The position numbers and the translations under genes are program-made. Below, one piece after another: positions 16,730 through 26,817 of a stretch of 64,000 nt of DNA. The DNA comes from AV80 sp035536995 (GTDB lineage: Bacteria; Verrucomicrobiota; Verrucomicrobiia; Chthoniobacterales; UBA10450), in NCBI GenBank assembly GCA_035536995.1, contig DATLNB010000011.1:19519-83518 (forward strand), given 5' to 3'. The notes beneath the pieces are model-generated. The model saw nothing but the letters and a program-made list of their open reading frames with translations, was not told where the DNA came from and searched no databases. Positions within the stretch are counted from its first letter, which is position 1. Every line of letters starts with the position of its first letter.

Positions 16730-19153
16730 TTATTCGGTGCGTAATGCTTCCATTGGGTTCACGCGGCTGGCGCGGCGCGCGGGGATGAGGGCGGCGATGG
16801 CGGCAATAGCGGCGAGAACAAAGCAAGCAACGGCATACGTGGGGAGGTCCGTCGCTTGAACGCCGAAAAGCGTGGCCTGAAGTAGGCGCGAAAGAAACGC
16901 GGCGCCCACTACGCCAGTAATGACGCCGAGCAGGACTGCGCGCATACCCTGGCCCAGAACGAGCCTGAGCACGCGTCCGCGCGTTGCTCCGAGCGCCATG
17001 CGAATGCCGATCTCGCGGGTTCGTTGGGCGACCCCATATGCGACTGCGCCGTACAGTCCGGTCGCCGCCAGGGCCAGCGCGACGATCGAGAAGAACCCGA
17101 GGAGCCAGCCGCGCAATCGCGATTGCCAGAGCGAATTGGCAACCTCTTGCTCGAGCGAGACGAAATTGAACACGCCCACCTCCGGCGCCGCGGCTGCCAC
17201 TTCACGACGGATTGCTGAAACCAACGAGAGCGGATCGGTCGCCTTTGTCCGGACGACGAAATGCATCTGCTTCCAGGCAAGCTGAAGAGTTGGCTTATAA
17301 AGATCCGGACCGGCTTCCCGCTCCAGAGCCTGGTGTCGCACATCACCGACGACTCCAACGATCGTCATCCAGTCCCCGGCCTCCGGCTTGATACCGGGAC
17401 CGCCAAGATGAAGGCGCCGGCCAACTGGATCTTCGTTAGGCCACATCGCCCGCGAGAGCCGTTCGCTCACGATACAAACACGCGGGGCAGTAAGGGAATC
17501 GGCGTCTGAGAATTGTCGTCCTCGCAGGAGCGGGATTCCGAGGGTGCGAAAATAGTCGGGGCTAACCGTCTGGAAGTTGGCAACCGGATTAGAGGACTGC
17601 TCGGCAACGGGTTTACCGTCGACCATGTATTGGGCGCGGTTCCAAGGCCGCTGGGCCACAAACGGCGGGCTGTTGTTCGCGCCGACTGCCTCGACGCCGG
17701 GTAGGGCGCTCAGGCGCTGCAACAGTCGGACGTAGCGATCCACCCGGGCCTGGGCGCTTTCATCGGCGTTATACGTCGGGTTCACTTCCATCAGGACCAC
17801 GCGCCGCGGATCGAATCCCGGATCGACCTCGTGCAGTTTCAACAGACTCCGCAGGACGAGGCCGGCTCCGACCAGGAGAACGATCGACACGGCCACCTGC
17901 GCCGCGGTCAAAATCTCACGGGAACGCGCGCCGGCGCCGACGGTGTTCGCGCTTGTCGCTTTCAGGGTTGTCGCAATCCCAACCCGCGCGGCCTGCAAGG
18001 CCGGCAACGAACCCGCGAGCAAGGTGGTGAGGCAGGAAACCGCGACGGCAAATCCGAGGACGGCTGGATTCAGATCAATCCGGATCCAGAACGGCAGCTC
18101 CACCGGGATTGCGGCGGCAACTACGTCTACCAGCCAGACAGCGAGAAAAACGCCGGCCACACTTCCGAGCACGGCGAGGAGCGCGCTTTCGGTGATTACT
18201 TGTCGCGCCAGTCGCCACCGGCTCGCCCCGAGCGCGGCCCGGACGGAGAGCTCGCGCTCGCGCGTTGTCGCCCGGGCGAGAAGGAGCTGGCCTACGTTAG
18301 CGCAGGCGATCAGCAGCAATCCCCCACACGCCGCAAGCAACAAGAGGAGAGAGAAACGGACCTCGCCCGTCACGTGATCGCGCAGCGGAACAACCGCGGC
18401 GCCGATCTCCTTGTTCGTATCGGGATATTGCTGCGCCAGACGTTCCGCAATCAGCGACATTTCGGCGTGCGCCTGGGAGAGCGTCACGTCTGGACGCACA
18501 CGCCCGATCGCCTGGTCGGCGCGCCAGGACCGGTCGGTGCCCCGCCCGAACACCGAGGCCATCGGAACCCAGATATCAGTCTGGGATGGGAACCGGAATC
18601 CGGCCGGCATTATCCCAACGACCGTGCGCGGCGTGCCGTCCAACCTGATGTCGCGGCCGACAATTGTGGGGTCGCGGCCAAATGTTTTGTTCCAAAGGCG
18701 TTCGCTGATCAGCATGACCTTCGGCGCCTGGGGCTCGTCGTCCGCCGGTGTGAGATCGCGGCCGAGGATCGGCCCGACTCCGAGGAGCGAGAAAAGGTTC
18801 GCGGTTGTGAACGTGGTCTTCAGCGTTTCGGTTGCGCCGCCCGGCGACTCGACGTTTCCGTTCCAGCGGAGATTGAAAAAGGCGAGATCGGAAAAGCTGC
18901 GGGCCTGTTTTTTCCAGTCCTGGAAATCGAGATAATTAACGCCGACATCGCTGCCGGAACGCGTGCTCCGTGATTGGAGCATGACCAGTTTTTCCGGATC
19001 GGAATAGGGCAACGGCCGGAGGAGAAAGGCGTAGATCACCGCGAACATCGCGGTAGTCGCGCCAATGCCGAGCGCGAGCGCGACGATCGCAGTCGTGCTA
19101 AAGCTGGGAGCCTTGAGCAGCTGACGGAAGGCGTAACGGATGTCGTTGATCAT
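16730..19153 (-). CDS. ADOP-family duplicated permease 3
   Basis: 807 residues. It is recognisable by an altered core motif (CANVGQLLLARATTRERE, where other copies have CANVANL) and by a first outer domain with FNLRWNGNVESPGGATETL. The second outer domain is plain and ends TIVGVVGDVRHQALERE. The C-terminal FtsX core is complete (RTREIGIRMALGATRGRVLRL), with tail IPARRASRVNPMEALRTE. It lies 30 bp upstream of ADOP2, whereas a 164-bp gap holding a 113-bp palindrome separates it from ADOP4. Confidence 0.88.
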   Translation of the reverse strand: MINDIRYAFRQLLKAPSFSTTAIVALALGIGATTAMFAVIYAFLLRPLPYSDPEKLVMLQSRSTRSGSDVGVNYLDFQDWKKQARSFSDLAFFNLRWNGNVESPGGATETLKTTFTTANLFSLLGVGPILGRDLTPADDEPQAPKVMLISERLWNKTFGRDPTIVGRDIRLDGTPRTVVGIMPAGFRFPSQTDIWVPMASVFGRGTDRSWRADQAIGRVRPDVTLSQAHAEMSLIAERLAQQYPDTNKEIGAAVVPLRDHVTGEVRFSLLLLLAACGGLLLIACANVGQLLLARATTRERELSVRAALGASRWRLARQVITESALLAVLGSVAGVFLAVWLVDVVAAAIPVELPFWIRIDLNPAVLGFAVAVSCLTTLLAGSLPALQAARVGIATTLKATSANTVGAGARSREILTAAQVAVSIVLLVGAGLVLRSLLKLHEVDPGFDPRRVVLMEVNPTYNADESAQARVDRYVRLLQRLSALPGVEAVGANNSPPFVAQRPWNRAQYMVDGKPVAEQSSNPVANFQTVSPDYFRTLGIPLLRGRQFSDADSLTAPRVCIVSERLSRAMWPNEDPVGRRLHLGGPGIKPEAGDWMTIVGVVGDVRHQALEREAGPDLYKPTLQLAWKQMHFVVRTKATDPLSLVSAIRREVAAAAPEVGVFNFVSLEQEVANSLWQSRLRGWLLGFFSIVALALAATGLYGAVAYGVAQRTREIGIRMALGATRGRVLRLVLGQGMRAVLLGVITGVVGAAFLSRLLQATLFGVQATDLPTYAVACFVLAAIAAIAALIPARRASRVNPMEALRTE

Positions 19154-19177
19154 GGGTGGTCAGAGGTCGGGATCAGC

Positions 19178-19290
19178 CCTCGTTCCCAAACTCTGTTTGG
19201 GAATGTAATTGTCCCGGCAACTCTGTTGCCCGTTCGCCGAAACAGAGTTTCGAAGACAAGTGCGTTCCCAAACAGAGTTTGGGAACGAGG
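19178..19290 (+). repeat. 113-bp nested palindrome (CCTCGTTCCCAAACTCTG family), copy 1
   Basis: It begins CCTCGTTCCCAAACTCTGTT and ends in the reverse complement of that, AACAGAGTTTGGGAACGAGG. Inside are CCGGCAACTCTGTTG and CGAAACAGAGTTTCGAAGAC. Each end is itself a hairpin (CCCAAA/TTTGGG). It lies between ADOP3 and ADOP4. The same orientation is used for the copies at 21766, 30586 and 53897. Confidence 0.92.
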
Positions 19291-19317
19291 GATTTAACGA
19301 GGCGGTAGATCTGGATT

Positions 19318-21720
19318 TCATTCGGTGCGCAACGCTTCGATCGGGTTCACTTTCGTGGCGCGATTAGCGGGAAAGAAGCAGGCAATGAGCGCCACTGTGG
19401 CGAGGACTAGCGTGATCGCGGTCAGGGTCAGCGGATCAAAGGCGCTGATGTTGAACAAAATCGAGCGCATGGCGTAGGAAGCGGCGAGCGTTGCGAACAA
19501 ACCGATCGCCAGGCCGAGCCCAATGAGCTTGCCACCCTGCCCCAGGACGAGCCGGAGGACGTCTCGCTGTTGCGCGCCGAGCGCCATTCGAATCCCAAAC
19601 TCACCGGTGCGCTGGACGACGTTGTAAGCCATCACGCCGTAGATGCCGACGGCCGCAATCACGAGTGCGACGGACGAGAACACCGTCAGCAACAGCATCG
19701 CGAACCGTTGCCGCGCGATGCTTTCCGCCATGATTTCTTCCAGCGGGCGGATGATGCCGATGGGCTGGTCCTTGTCGATCGCGTAAACGGCCGGACGCAA
19801 CGCGCCGAGGAGCGCGGCGGACGACCCATTCGTGCGCACGATCAGATTGAGAGAGGTGAATGGAACCTGGGCGAACGGCTCGTAGGACTGTGCGCTGGTC
19901 GCTTTGTCCACGCCGTATTGCTTGATGTCGGCCACGATGCCGATGATCTCGCGCCAGGTATCGGGCCCGTTGGTGATGTTGATCCGTTTCCCAATCGGGT
20001 CCTCGTTTGGGAAGTGCTGCCGGGCGAGCGTCTCGTTGATGATGGCGACGCGCGGGGCCTTGGCGTCATCCTGGGGCGTGAAAACGCGGCCGCGAATGAG
20101 GCGAATCCCCATGGCTTTGAAATAATCCGGCGTCACTGTGTAGTAGTTTGTGCTCGGTAAATCGCTCGGAGCGATGGCGGGCCTGCCTTCGATGTTGAAA
20201 CCGAGCACGTAATCGCTCACCAACGGCATGGAGTGCGTGACTCCCACGGCCTGGACGCCGGGCAGAACTTTCACGCGTTCGAGGAGCGCGTTAGCGAAGG
20301 CCGTTTGTTGCTCGGGCAACGCGTATTTCTTTTGCGGCAACGAAAGCCGCAGGAGGGTCGCGTTCGCCGGATTAAATCCGGGATCAACCTTTGCCAGCTG
20401 GATGAAACTGCGGGCCAAGAGGCCGGCGCCACCCAGGAGGACAAGCGCGAGGACGACTTCGGTAACAACGAGCGCGCTGCGCAACCGGCCCCGCGCCCCG
20501 CCTTCCGTGGATCCTCGGGTGCCTTGCTTGAGCGCCTCATTCACATCAGCCCGGGCAGCGATCCAGGCCGGCGCGATCCCGAAGACCAGGCCGGTGAGAA
20601 CGCTCAGCGCGAGCGAGAAAATCAGCACTCCTTTATCCAGCCGAATCTCACTGACGCGTGGCAGAGTGGATGGAGCGAGAGCGAGAAGCGCATCCAATCC
20701 CCACCGCGCGAGGAGGACGCCGGCGACGCCGCCACAGATCGCAAGGACCAGGCTTTCGGTGAGAAGCTGGCGCATCAACCTTCCGCGGCTGGCCCCGAGC
20801 GCCGCGCGGATCGATATCTCGCGGTGGCGCGCAGTCGCACGAGCGAGAAGGAGATTCGCAATGTTGGCGCACGCGATGAGCAGGACGCAGCCGACAGCGC
20901 CGAGAAGCGTGTAGAGGACGGGCTTCACATCCCGCACGCTGTAGTCCTGCATTGGCATCATGAAGATGCCCCAGCCCTTGTTCGAATCCGGATACTGTTG
21001 AGCGAGCTGGGTCGCCAGCACATCGAGCTCAGCCTTGGCCTGCTCAAAAGTCACGCCCGGCTTCAGCCGGCCCGCGACATTGATGTAATGCGCGCCGCGC
21101 GCGTCGTTCGTCATTTCATCGGGCTTGAACGCCATCGGCATCCACACATCCACCTTGCTCGCCTGGCCAAACCCGGTCGGCGCTACTCCGACCACCGTAT
21201 ACGGCTCGCCGTTGAGCTGAATCTCCCGCCCGACGACATCGCGGGTCCCGCCGAAGACGCGCTGCCAAAACGGATAACTCAACACGACCACATGGTTTTT
21301 GCCGACGGCGTCCTCCTCCGGTAGCAACATCCGGCCGACCACCGGCTTCACGCCGTACACGTCGAAGTAGTGCGCGGTCGTCTTCACCCCGATGAGGCGC
21401 TGCGGCTCACCGTCGCCGGTCAGGTTCATGCCTGCCCCGGAATATGCGGCGAGGTATTCGTAAGACCTGGTCTGCTTCGCCCAATCGAGATAGTTCGGCG
21501 GCGAAACGGAAAATTCCGGGAACTGTGGCATCTGCGTTTCGCGGATGACGACGATGCGTTCCGGGTCCGGATAATCGAGCGGACGCAGCAGGACGGTATT
21601 GACCACCGAGAAGATGGCGGTGCAGGCACCGATCCCGAGCGCCAGAGTGATGATAGCGACGAGGGTGAAGCTCGGGGCCTTGATGAGTTGGCGGAGCGCG
21701 TAACGGAAGTCGTTTAACAT
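19318..21720 (-). CDS. ADOP-family duplicated permease 4
   Basis: 800 residues, the shortest of the array. It starts MLNDFRYALRQLIKAPSF and keeps both cores (CANIANLLLARATARHRE; later RTGEFGIRMALGAQQRDVLRLV). Compact loops in the second outer domain (LRLSLPQKKYALPEQQ) account for its length. The tail is PANRATKVNPIEALRTE, with Asn replacing the usual Arg of PARRA. CCTCTGA words precede the start (21727-21745 on the opposite strand). Both flanks carry 113-bp palindromes, so it is isolated from its neighbours by hairpins and might be a separable unit of duplication. Confidence 0.88.
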   Translation of the reverse strand: MLNDFRYALRQLIKAPSFTLVAIITLALGIGACTAIFSVVNTVLLRPLDYPDPERIVVIRETQMPQFPEFSVSPPNYLDWAKQTRSYEYLAAYSGAGMNLTGDGEPQRLIGVKTTAHYFDVYGVKPVVGRMLLPEEDAVGKNHVVVLSYPFWQRVFGGTRDVVGREIQLNGEPYTVVGVAPTGFGQASKVDVWMPMAFKPDEMTNDARGAHYINVAGRLKPGVTFEQAKAELDVLATQLAQQYPDSNKGWGIFMMPMQDYSVRDVKPVLYTLLGAVGCVLLIACANIANLLLARATARHREISIRAALGASRGRLMRQLLTESLVLAICGGVAGVLLARWGLDALLALAPSTLPRVSEIRLDKGVLIFSLALSVLTGLVFGIAPAWIAARADVNEALKQGTRGSTEGGARGRLRSALVVTEVVLALVLLGGAGLLARSFIQLAKVDPGFNPANATLLRLSLPQKKYALPEQQTAFANALLERVKVLPGVQAVGVTHSMPLVSDYVLGFNIEGRPAIAPSDLPSTNYYTVTPDYFKAMGIRLIRGRVFTPQDDAKAPRVAIINETLARQHFPNEDPIGKRINITNGPDTWREIIGIVADIKQYGVDKATSAQSYEPFAQVPFTSLNLIVRTNGSSAALLGALRPAVYAIDKDQPIGIIRPLEEIMAESIARQRFAMLLLTVFSSVALVIAAVGIYGVMAYNVVQRTGEFGIRMALGAQQRDVLRLVLGQGGKLIGLGLAIGLFATLAASYAMRSILFNISAFDPLTLTAITLVLATVALIACFFPANRATKVNPIEALRTE

Positions 21721-21765
21721 ATTAATTCAGAGGTCAGAGGTCAGAAATCGGAAGTCCGCGTTGTT

Positions 21766-21878
21766 CCTCGTTCCCGAACTCTGTTTGGGAATGCCATTGT
21801 CCCGGCAACTCTGTTGCGCAGCGCTCGAAACAGAGTTTCGAAAACACGTGCGTTCCCAAACAGAGTTTGGGAACGAGG
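21766..21878 (+). repeat. 113-bp nested palindrome, copy 2
   Basis: Same structure and orientation as the copy at 19178, with a few substitutions (TTCCCGAACTCTG at the left end, GCGCAGCGCTCG in the middle). It lies between ADOP4 and ADOP5. Confidence 0.92.
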
Positions 21879-21917
21879 AGGCGGGGACAGGCGCGTGTAG
21901 GTTCATAAGGGGCATCT

Positions 21918-24329
21918 TTACTCTGCGCGGAGTGCGATCATCGGGTCGACGCGTGATGCGCGGCGGGCGGGAATCCAGCAGGCGAGCAACACTGTCACGA
22001 GGAGGAGGAGCGCGACCGCAACGAAGGTCAGCGGGTCGGTCGGCTTGACCCCATAAAGCAGCGTCCGCAGGAACTGGGTCACCAAATAAGAAGCAATCAG
22101 GCCGATCACGATGCCGGCGGCCGCCATTTTGCCGCCTTGCGCAAAAACGAGCCGCAAGACGTCGCGCCGCGCCGCCCCCAACGCCATCCGCACCCCGATC
22201 TCGTGGGTCCGCTGGGCGACCGAATGCGCGAGCACGCCGTAAATTCCGGAGACCGCCAAAAGCAGAGCGACCCCGGCGAAAATGCCGAGGAGACAGAGCG
22301 CGAACCGGCGCACGCTCAGGGTTTGATCGACCGGGCCCTGCATGGTCGTGAGGTTGTAAAGCGGCAGCTGGGAATCGAGCTTCCAGACTTCAGTCCGGAT
22401 GGATGGAACCAGCCCGAGCGGCTCGTTGTTCGCCCGAACGATCAGGTTAAACCGGCGGAGAAAGTGCGCCATCTGGGCGAGCGGGAAATTCATCTCGGGC
22501 GCGACCGGCTGCTCCAGGTTCATCTGGCGCGAATCGCCCACCACGCCGACGACCGTCACCGGAATCTCCCGGCCCGCGACGTAAACGATCACCCGTTTCC
22601 CGATCGCGTCCTGCCCGGCCCAGGTGCGGCGCGCCATCGCTTCGTTAACGATGATCACGCCGGGTTGTCCGGCCTGATCCTGGTCGGTAAAAGTGCGCCC
22701 GCGCAGGAGCGGGATGCCCATCACTTCATAATAGTTGGGACTGACCACGCGGTTGTCCGAGCTCAAGCGTTGCTCCGGCGCGGTCTGGCCCTCGAGCGCA
22801 AACGGCCATTTGTCCGCGTAGGAAAACGGCGGATGCGATACCGCGGCGACCGAATGCACTCCGGGCAGGCTGGCCAGGTTGCCGAGCAGCTGCTCGGCAA
22901 AACGCACCGTCGCGCCCGGTTTTTCGTATCGCGCCGGCGGCAGATTTAGCCGCGCCGACAAAACCCGTTCGGCCCGAAACCCTGGATCCGTCCGAATGAG
23001 CTGAGTAAAGCTGCGCAAGAGCAGACCGGCGCCCGCGAGCAACACCACCGCGAGCGCGATCTCGGTTATAATCAGTGCGGCCCGGACCGGCTGACCACCG
23101 CTGCTCCCGGACCTGGTCCCAACCCGGAGCGCGAGGCCGGCATCAGTCCGCGAGGCCTGCCACGCCGGCCACAGTCCGAAAAGAAAAGTTGTGGCGAAAG
23201 TAACAGCGACCGCAAAGAGCAGCACCGGCGCGGAAACGTGGATGGATGTTTCCGCGGGGATTCCGCCATCCAGCACGCCGGCTTCGGGCAGGAGCTTCAC
23301 CAGACCATCGATCCCCCAGACTGTAATCAAAACTCCGAGGCCACCGCCGAGCGCGGCGAGGAGCAGACTCTCGACGAGAAATTGGCGTAATAACCGGCCA
23401 CGAGTAGCGCCAATCGCAGCCCGGATGGCGAGCTCGCGTTCCCGGCTGCTTGCGCGGACGAGGAGGAGACCAGCGACGTTCGCGCACGCAATCAAGAGAA
23501 CGATCGCCACCGCGCTGGTCAGGACGACGACAGCCGGCCGGACATTGCCGAGCAGTGCATCGCGCAACGACAAACCTGAGACGGACCAACCGGCGTAGTC
23601 CGGCACCTCAGGATACTTCTGGCGAATCCGGGCCGCGACCGTTTGGAGCTCAGCGTTCGCGGAAGCAAGCGATGCTCCGGCAGTCAACCGTCCAATGACG
23701 GTGTACCAGCGTTGGGGAGCTTCCCCGATCTCAAAAGGAAACGGGAACCAGAATGTCGTCCCGGCATATTGGAAACGCGCGGGCATCACGCCGACGACCG
23801 TGAACGGCTCTGCATCCAGCTCCACGGTGCGCCCGATAATTTGGGGATCGCCGCCGAAACGTTTTTGCCAAAGCTCGTGGCCGAGAACGACGACGCGGGC
23901 TCCGCCGGACCCCTGTTCCTCGGGCAAAAGCGTGCGGCCCAGCTGGGGCGCTAACCCGAGCAGGGTGAAGAAGTCGGCGGTGACCTTGGCGCCAGCCGCG
24001 CGCTCCGGCTGCTGATTATTGACCGTGAGGTTGCGGGAGACGTTTTCGATTGCGCTGAGGTGCTGGAGGGTGCGGACTTGTTCCCGATAAGCCCCGAATT
24101 CGCGGCCGGTATGTTGAAGCTGGGCGACGGCATCCGCACGTTTCTGCTGGCGAAGCTGGATGATCCGGGAGTGGTCCTGGTACGGGAACGGATCGAGCAG
24201 GAGCGCGCGAACGACGCTGAAAATTGCGGTGTTCATGCCGATGGCGAGCGCCAGCGTGATGACCGCAAGGACGGTGAAAGCCGGAGACTTCAGGAGTTGG
24301 CGGAAGGCGTAACGGAGATCGGCGAACAT
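21918..24329 (-). CDS. ADOP-family duplicated permease 5
   Basis: 803 residues. The first outer domain has a Gln/Arg-rich loop (LRQQKRADAVAQLQHTGRE, about residues 60-78), and the WP motif is replaced by TTFWFPFPFEIGEAPQRW. The core motif reads CANVAGLLLVRASSRERE. The linker between the two halves has GTRSGSSGGQPVR. The tail is IPARRASRVDPMIALRAE. The 19-bp spacing to ADOP6 upstream implies one transcript. The start is MFADLRYAFRQLLKSPAF at 24329. Confidence 0.88.
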   Translation of the reverse strand: MFADLRYAFRQLLKSPAFTVLAVITLALAIGMNTAIFSVVRALLLDPFPYQDHSRIIQLRQQKRADAVAQLQHTGREFGAYREQVRTLQHLSAIENVSRNLTVNNQQPERAAGAKVTADFFTLLGLAPQLGRTLLPEEQGSGGARVVVLGHELWQKRFGGDPQIIGRTVELDAEPFTVVGVMPARFQYAGTTFWFPFPFEIGEAPQRWYTVIGRLTAGASLASANAELQTVAARIRQKYPEVPDYAGWSVSGLSLRDALLGNVRPAVVVLTSAVAIVLLIACANVAGLLLVRASSRERELAIRAAIGATRGRLLRQFLVESLLLAALGGGLGVLITVWGIDGLVKLLPEAGVLDGGIPAETSIHVSAPVLLFAVAVTFATTFLFGLWPAWQASRTDAGLALRVGTRSGSSGGQPVRAALIITEIALAVVLLAGAGLLLRSFTQLIRTDPGFRAERVLSARLNLPPARYEKPGATVRFAEQLLGNLASLPGVHSVAAVSHPPFSYADKWPFALEGQTAPEQRLSSDNRVVSPNYYEVMGIPLLRGRTFTDQDQAGQPGVIIVNEAMARRTWAGQDAIGKRVIVYVAGREIPVTVVGVVGDSRQMNLEQPVAPEMNFPLAQMAHFLRRFNLIVRANNEPLGLVPSIRTEVWKLDSQLPLYNLTTMQGPVDQTLSVRRFALCLLGIFAGVALLLAVSGIYGVLAHSVAQRTHEIGVRMALGAARRDVLRLVFAQGGKMAAAGIVIGLIASYLVTQFLRTLLYGVKPTDPLTFVAVALLLLVTVLLACWIPARRASRVDPMIALRAE

Positions 24330-24348
24330 ATTGGTTTAGAAAATTCGG

Positions 24349-26775
24349 TTATTCGGCGCGAAGAGCTTCCATTGGGTCGGTCCGGCTGGCCCGGCGCGCG
24401 GGCAGCCAGCAGGCGACCAGGCAAACGGCTGTCATGAGAGCAGCAGTCGCTGCCAAGGTTCCGGGATGGAGCGGTGGAACATCGAAGAGAAGACTCTGCA
24501 GGGCGCGGCCGGAGAGGACAGCGCCCGTAAGCCCGATCAACGTTCCGGTAATCAACAATCGGAGCCCGATCTTGAGAAATTGCGCGCCTATCTGTTCGCG
24601 TTGCGCACCGACTGCCATCCGGATTCCGATTTCCCGCCGGCGTTGCGCGACCGCGTAACTGAGAACTCCGTAGGTCCCAATCGCCGCGAGAAGAAGTGCG
24701 ACACTCGCAAAAATCCCGGCGAGGAGCGCGGGCGAGCGGCGCGCAATCAGACTGTCGGCGATGCGCGTTTCCATTGAATCGATGTTGTCGATCGCCAACT
24801 CCGGATCGGCCGCCCGGACCAGCTTGCGCAGCGTCTCGGCGAAGGCTTCCGGGCGCTGGCTTGTCCGGGTGATCACGAAGTAATAGGAGTTCGGCCGAAA
24901 GGAGAACGGCAGATAAACAGCCCCCTGCCCGTTGCGCTCGGTCATGGCCGCCTGTTTCACCGCACCGACCACGCCGACGATCGTGAAGAGTTTCGCGTCA
25001 TCGGTCTCGCTGCCTTCGGCGAGCCTTTGACCGAGCGCGCTCCCGTTTGGCCAGTAACGCCGGGCGAAATCTTCATCCACCACGCAAACTCGTTCCGCGC
25101 GGTGAGAGTCCGCGGAAGCCAGAAATCGTCCTTCGCGCAATGGAATGCCGAGCGCGGTGAAGTAATCGCCAATCATGCCATAGGTATAATGACCCTGGAG
25201 GGATTGGCCGGCCGGCGGCACATAACCCTTCGGGGCGATCGCCGTTTTCCCGTGATCGCCACTCAGGGGCATGTTCGTGATTATGCCGGCCGCGGTTATA
25301 CCCGGCTGCTGGCGAATCGATTCCAGCAACCGATCCACGACCGCGACGCTGTGACTTGGATCATCTTGCCAGGCCAGGGTAAACTCGCCGGTAAGAACGT
25401 GATCGGGCCGAAAGCCCGGAGAAACCGCCATGACCTTTTTCAGGCTCAGCCCGAGCAGCGTCGCACCCGCCAGTAACACAAAGGCGAGCGCGATCTGAGC
25501 GACAATGAACCCGTGGCGGAGGCGTTGCACCGCTCGACCGGCTGTCCCGCTGCGTGATTCCGATTGAAGCGCGTTCCCGAGATGAGAGCGGAGGTTAAAC
25601 CAGGCGAGCGGCACCGCGATGACCACTCCGAGAATGATCGAGCCCACGAGACCGACTACCGCAAGCATTCCGTCGAACTCGATCCGCGCGCCAAGCGGGA
25701 GACGGTCCGCGCCCAGCACTCCAAGCAACCGAATTCCCCACGCTGCGATGACCAGCCCGAGCACGCCACCCAGTCCCGTCAACGTCACGGTCTCAACCAT
25801 GACGTGCCCCACCACCTGGCGCCGGGTTGCGCCCATCGATTGGCGGATGGCCATTTCTTTCGCTCGCCCGCTGGCGCGGATCAGGAGGAGGTTGAGGAGG
25901 TTCACCGCCCCGATGAGCAGGAGGAAAAACACGCCGGCCTGCATTAACCAAAGCGTCTGCCGGATGGAGCGGACGTGATGCGCATGCAGTGAGACGACTG
26001 GCGAGCGGAAGCCGGCCTCCGCCATCATCTTCGCCTCCGGGTTGTCCTGCTCGGCGGCGGCGTTATGCGCGTCGATCTGCGCCTGTGCTTCCCCGATAGT
26101 CGCGCCTGCTTTCAAACGCGCGATCATCTGGGTGCCGCCTCCGCCCGAGTGTCGCGCTTTCGGGGAACGCTGCTCGGCCGACGTTTTTAGAGGGAGAAAA
26201 AGGCGCGCCTCGGACGAGAGAAAGCGAAAAGCGGGAGGCAGCACGCCCACGATCTTCCTCGGAATGCCATTGATCCGCGTGTCGCGACCCAGAATGTTTG
26301 GATCGGAATCAAAACGCTGGCGCCAGAACGCGTCCGTCAGGATAACGACGTTTCTTTGCTCGGCTGACTCTTCCTCAGTGAAGCTGCGGCCGATCACCGG
26401 GCCCACGCCGAGGGTTGCGAAAAATTCCGGCGAGATGCGAACGACTTCCTCCTGCTCCATGGAACCCGGATCGCCAACCGTCTCGGCTCTCTCCATGTAA
26501 ATGGAAAGGCTCACCAGGGCCGGGATATTGCCGCGCCGCTCGTAGTAGTTGGCGATCGACGAGCCGTCATTCTCCACGCCGGCTTTCGGATAAGTGTTGT
26601 AAATGGTGACCAGCCGGTCCGCCTGCGGAAAGGGGAGCGGCCGGAGGAGGATGGAATTAATGATTGCGAAAATGGCCAGGTTCGCCCCGAGGCAGATGGC
26701 GATCGTGGCCAGGGCAGTGAAGGCGAAGGCGGGAGCTTTGCGCAGCTGGCGAAAGGCGTAACGGAAATCGGTCAT
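24349..26775 (-). CDS. ADOP-family duplicated permease 6, divergent copy
   Basis: 808 residues and, by eye, the most divergent of the array. TM1 reads ATIAICLGANLAIFAIINS, the first outer domain has a GSMEQEEVVRISPEFFATL stretch, and the core motif is AVNLLNLLLIRASGRAKE in place of CANVANL. The second half differs throughout (VVDEDFARRYWPNGSALG; AEGSETDDAKLF) but keeps RRREIGIRMAVGAQREQIG and the tail LPARRASRTDPMEALRAE. It is the first permease after DUF4097-a in transcription order (42-bp gap), so it heads the second block. Divergence may mean a different partner or an older origin. Confidence 0.87.
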   Translation of the reverse strand: MTDFRYAFRQLRKAPAFAFTALATIAICLGANLAIFAIINSILLRPLPFPQADRLVTIYNTYPKAGVENDGSSIANYYERRGNIPALVSLSIYMERAETVGDPGSMEQEEVVRISPEFFATLGVGPVIGRSFTEEESAEQRNVVILTDAFWRQRFDSDPNILGRDTRINGIPRKIVGVLPPAFRFLSSEARLFLPLKTSAEQRSPKARHSGGGGTQMIARLKAGATIGEAQAQIDAHNAAAEQDNPEAKMMAEAGFRSPVVSLHAHHVRSIRQTLWLMQAGVFFLLLIGAVNLLNLLLIRASGRAKEMAIRQSMGATRRQVVGHVMVETVTLTGLGGVLGLVIAAWGIRLLGVLGADRLPLGARIEFDGMLAVVGLVGSIILGVVIAVPLAWFNLRSHLGNALQSESRSGTAGRAVQRLRHGFIVAQIALAFVLLAGATLLGLSLKKVMAVSPGFRPDHVLTGEFTLAWQDDPSHSVAVVDRLLESIRQQPGITAAGIITNMPLSGDHGKTAIAPKGYVPPAGQSLQGHYTYGMIGDYFTALGIPLREGRFLASADSHRAERVCVVDEDFARRYWPNGSALGQRLAEGSETDDAKLFTIVGVVGAVKQAAMTERNGQGAVYLPFSFRPNSYYFVITRTSQRPEAFAETLRKLVRAADPELAIDNIDSMETRIADSLIARRSPALLAGIFASVALLLAAIGTYGVLSYAVAQRRREIGIRMAVGAQREQIGAQFLKIGLRLLITGTLIGLTGAVLSGRALQSLLFDVPPLHPGTLAATAALMTAVCLVACWLPARRASRTDPMEALRAE

Positions 26776-26817
26776 GGGATTGCAGGTTTCAGATTGGAGA
26801 TTGCAGATTGTTGTCCC

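Noticed and set aside
19154..19317. Gap repeats as ordinary rho-independent terminators
   Set aside because: The 113-bp palindromes have no T-tract at a fixed place and occur in both orientations, including inside a coding region, so they are better treated as a dispersed repeat family that may have secondary effects on transcription.
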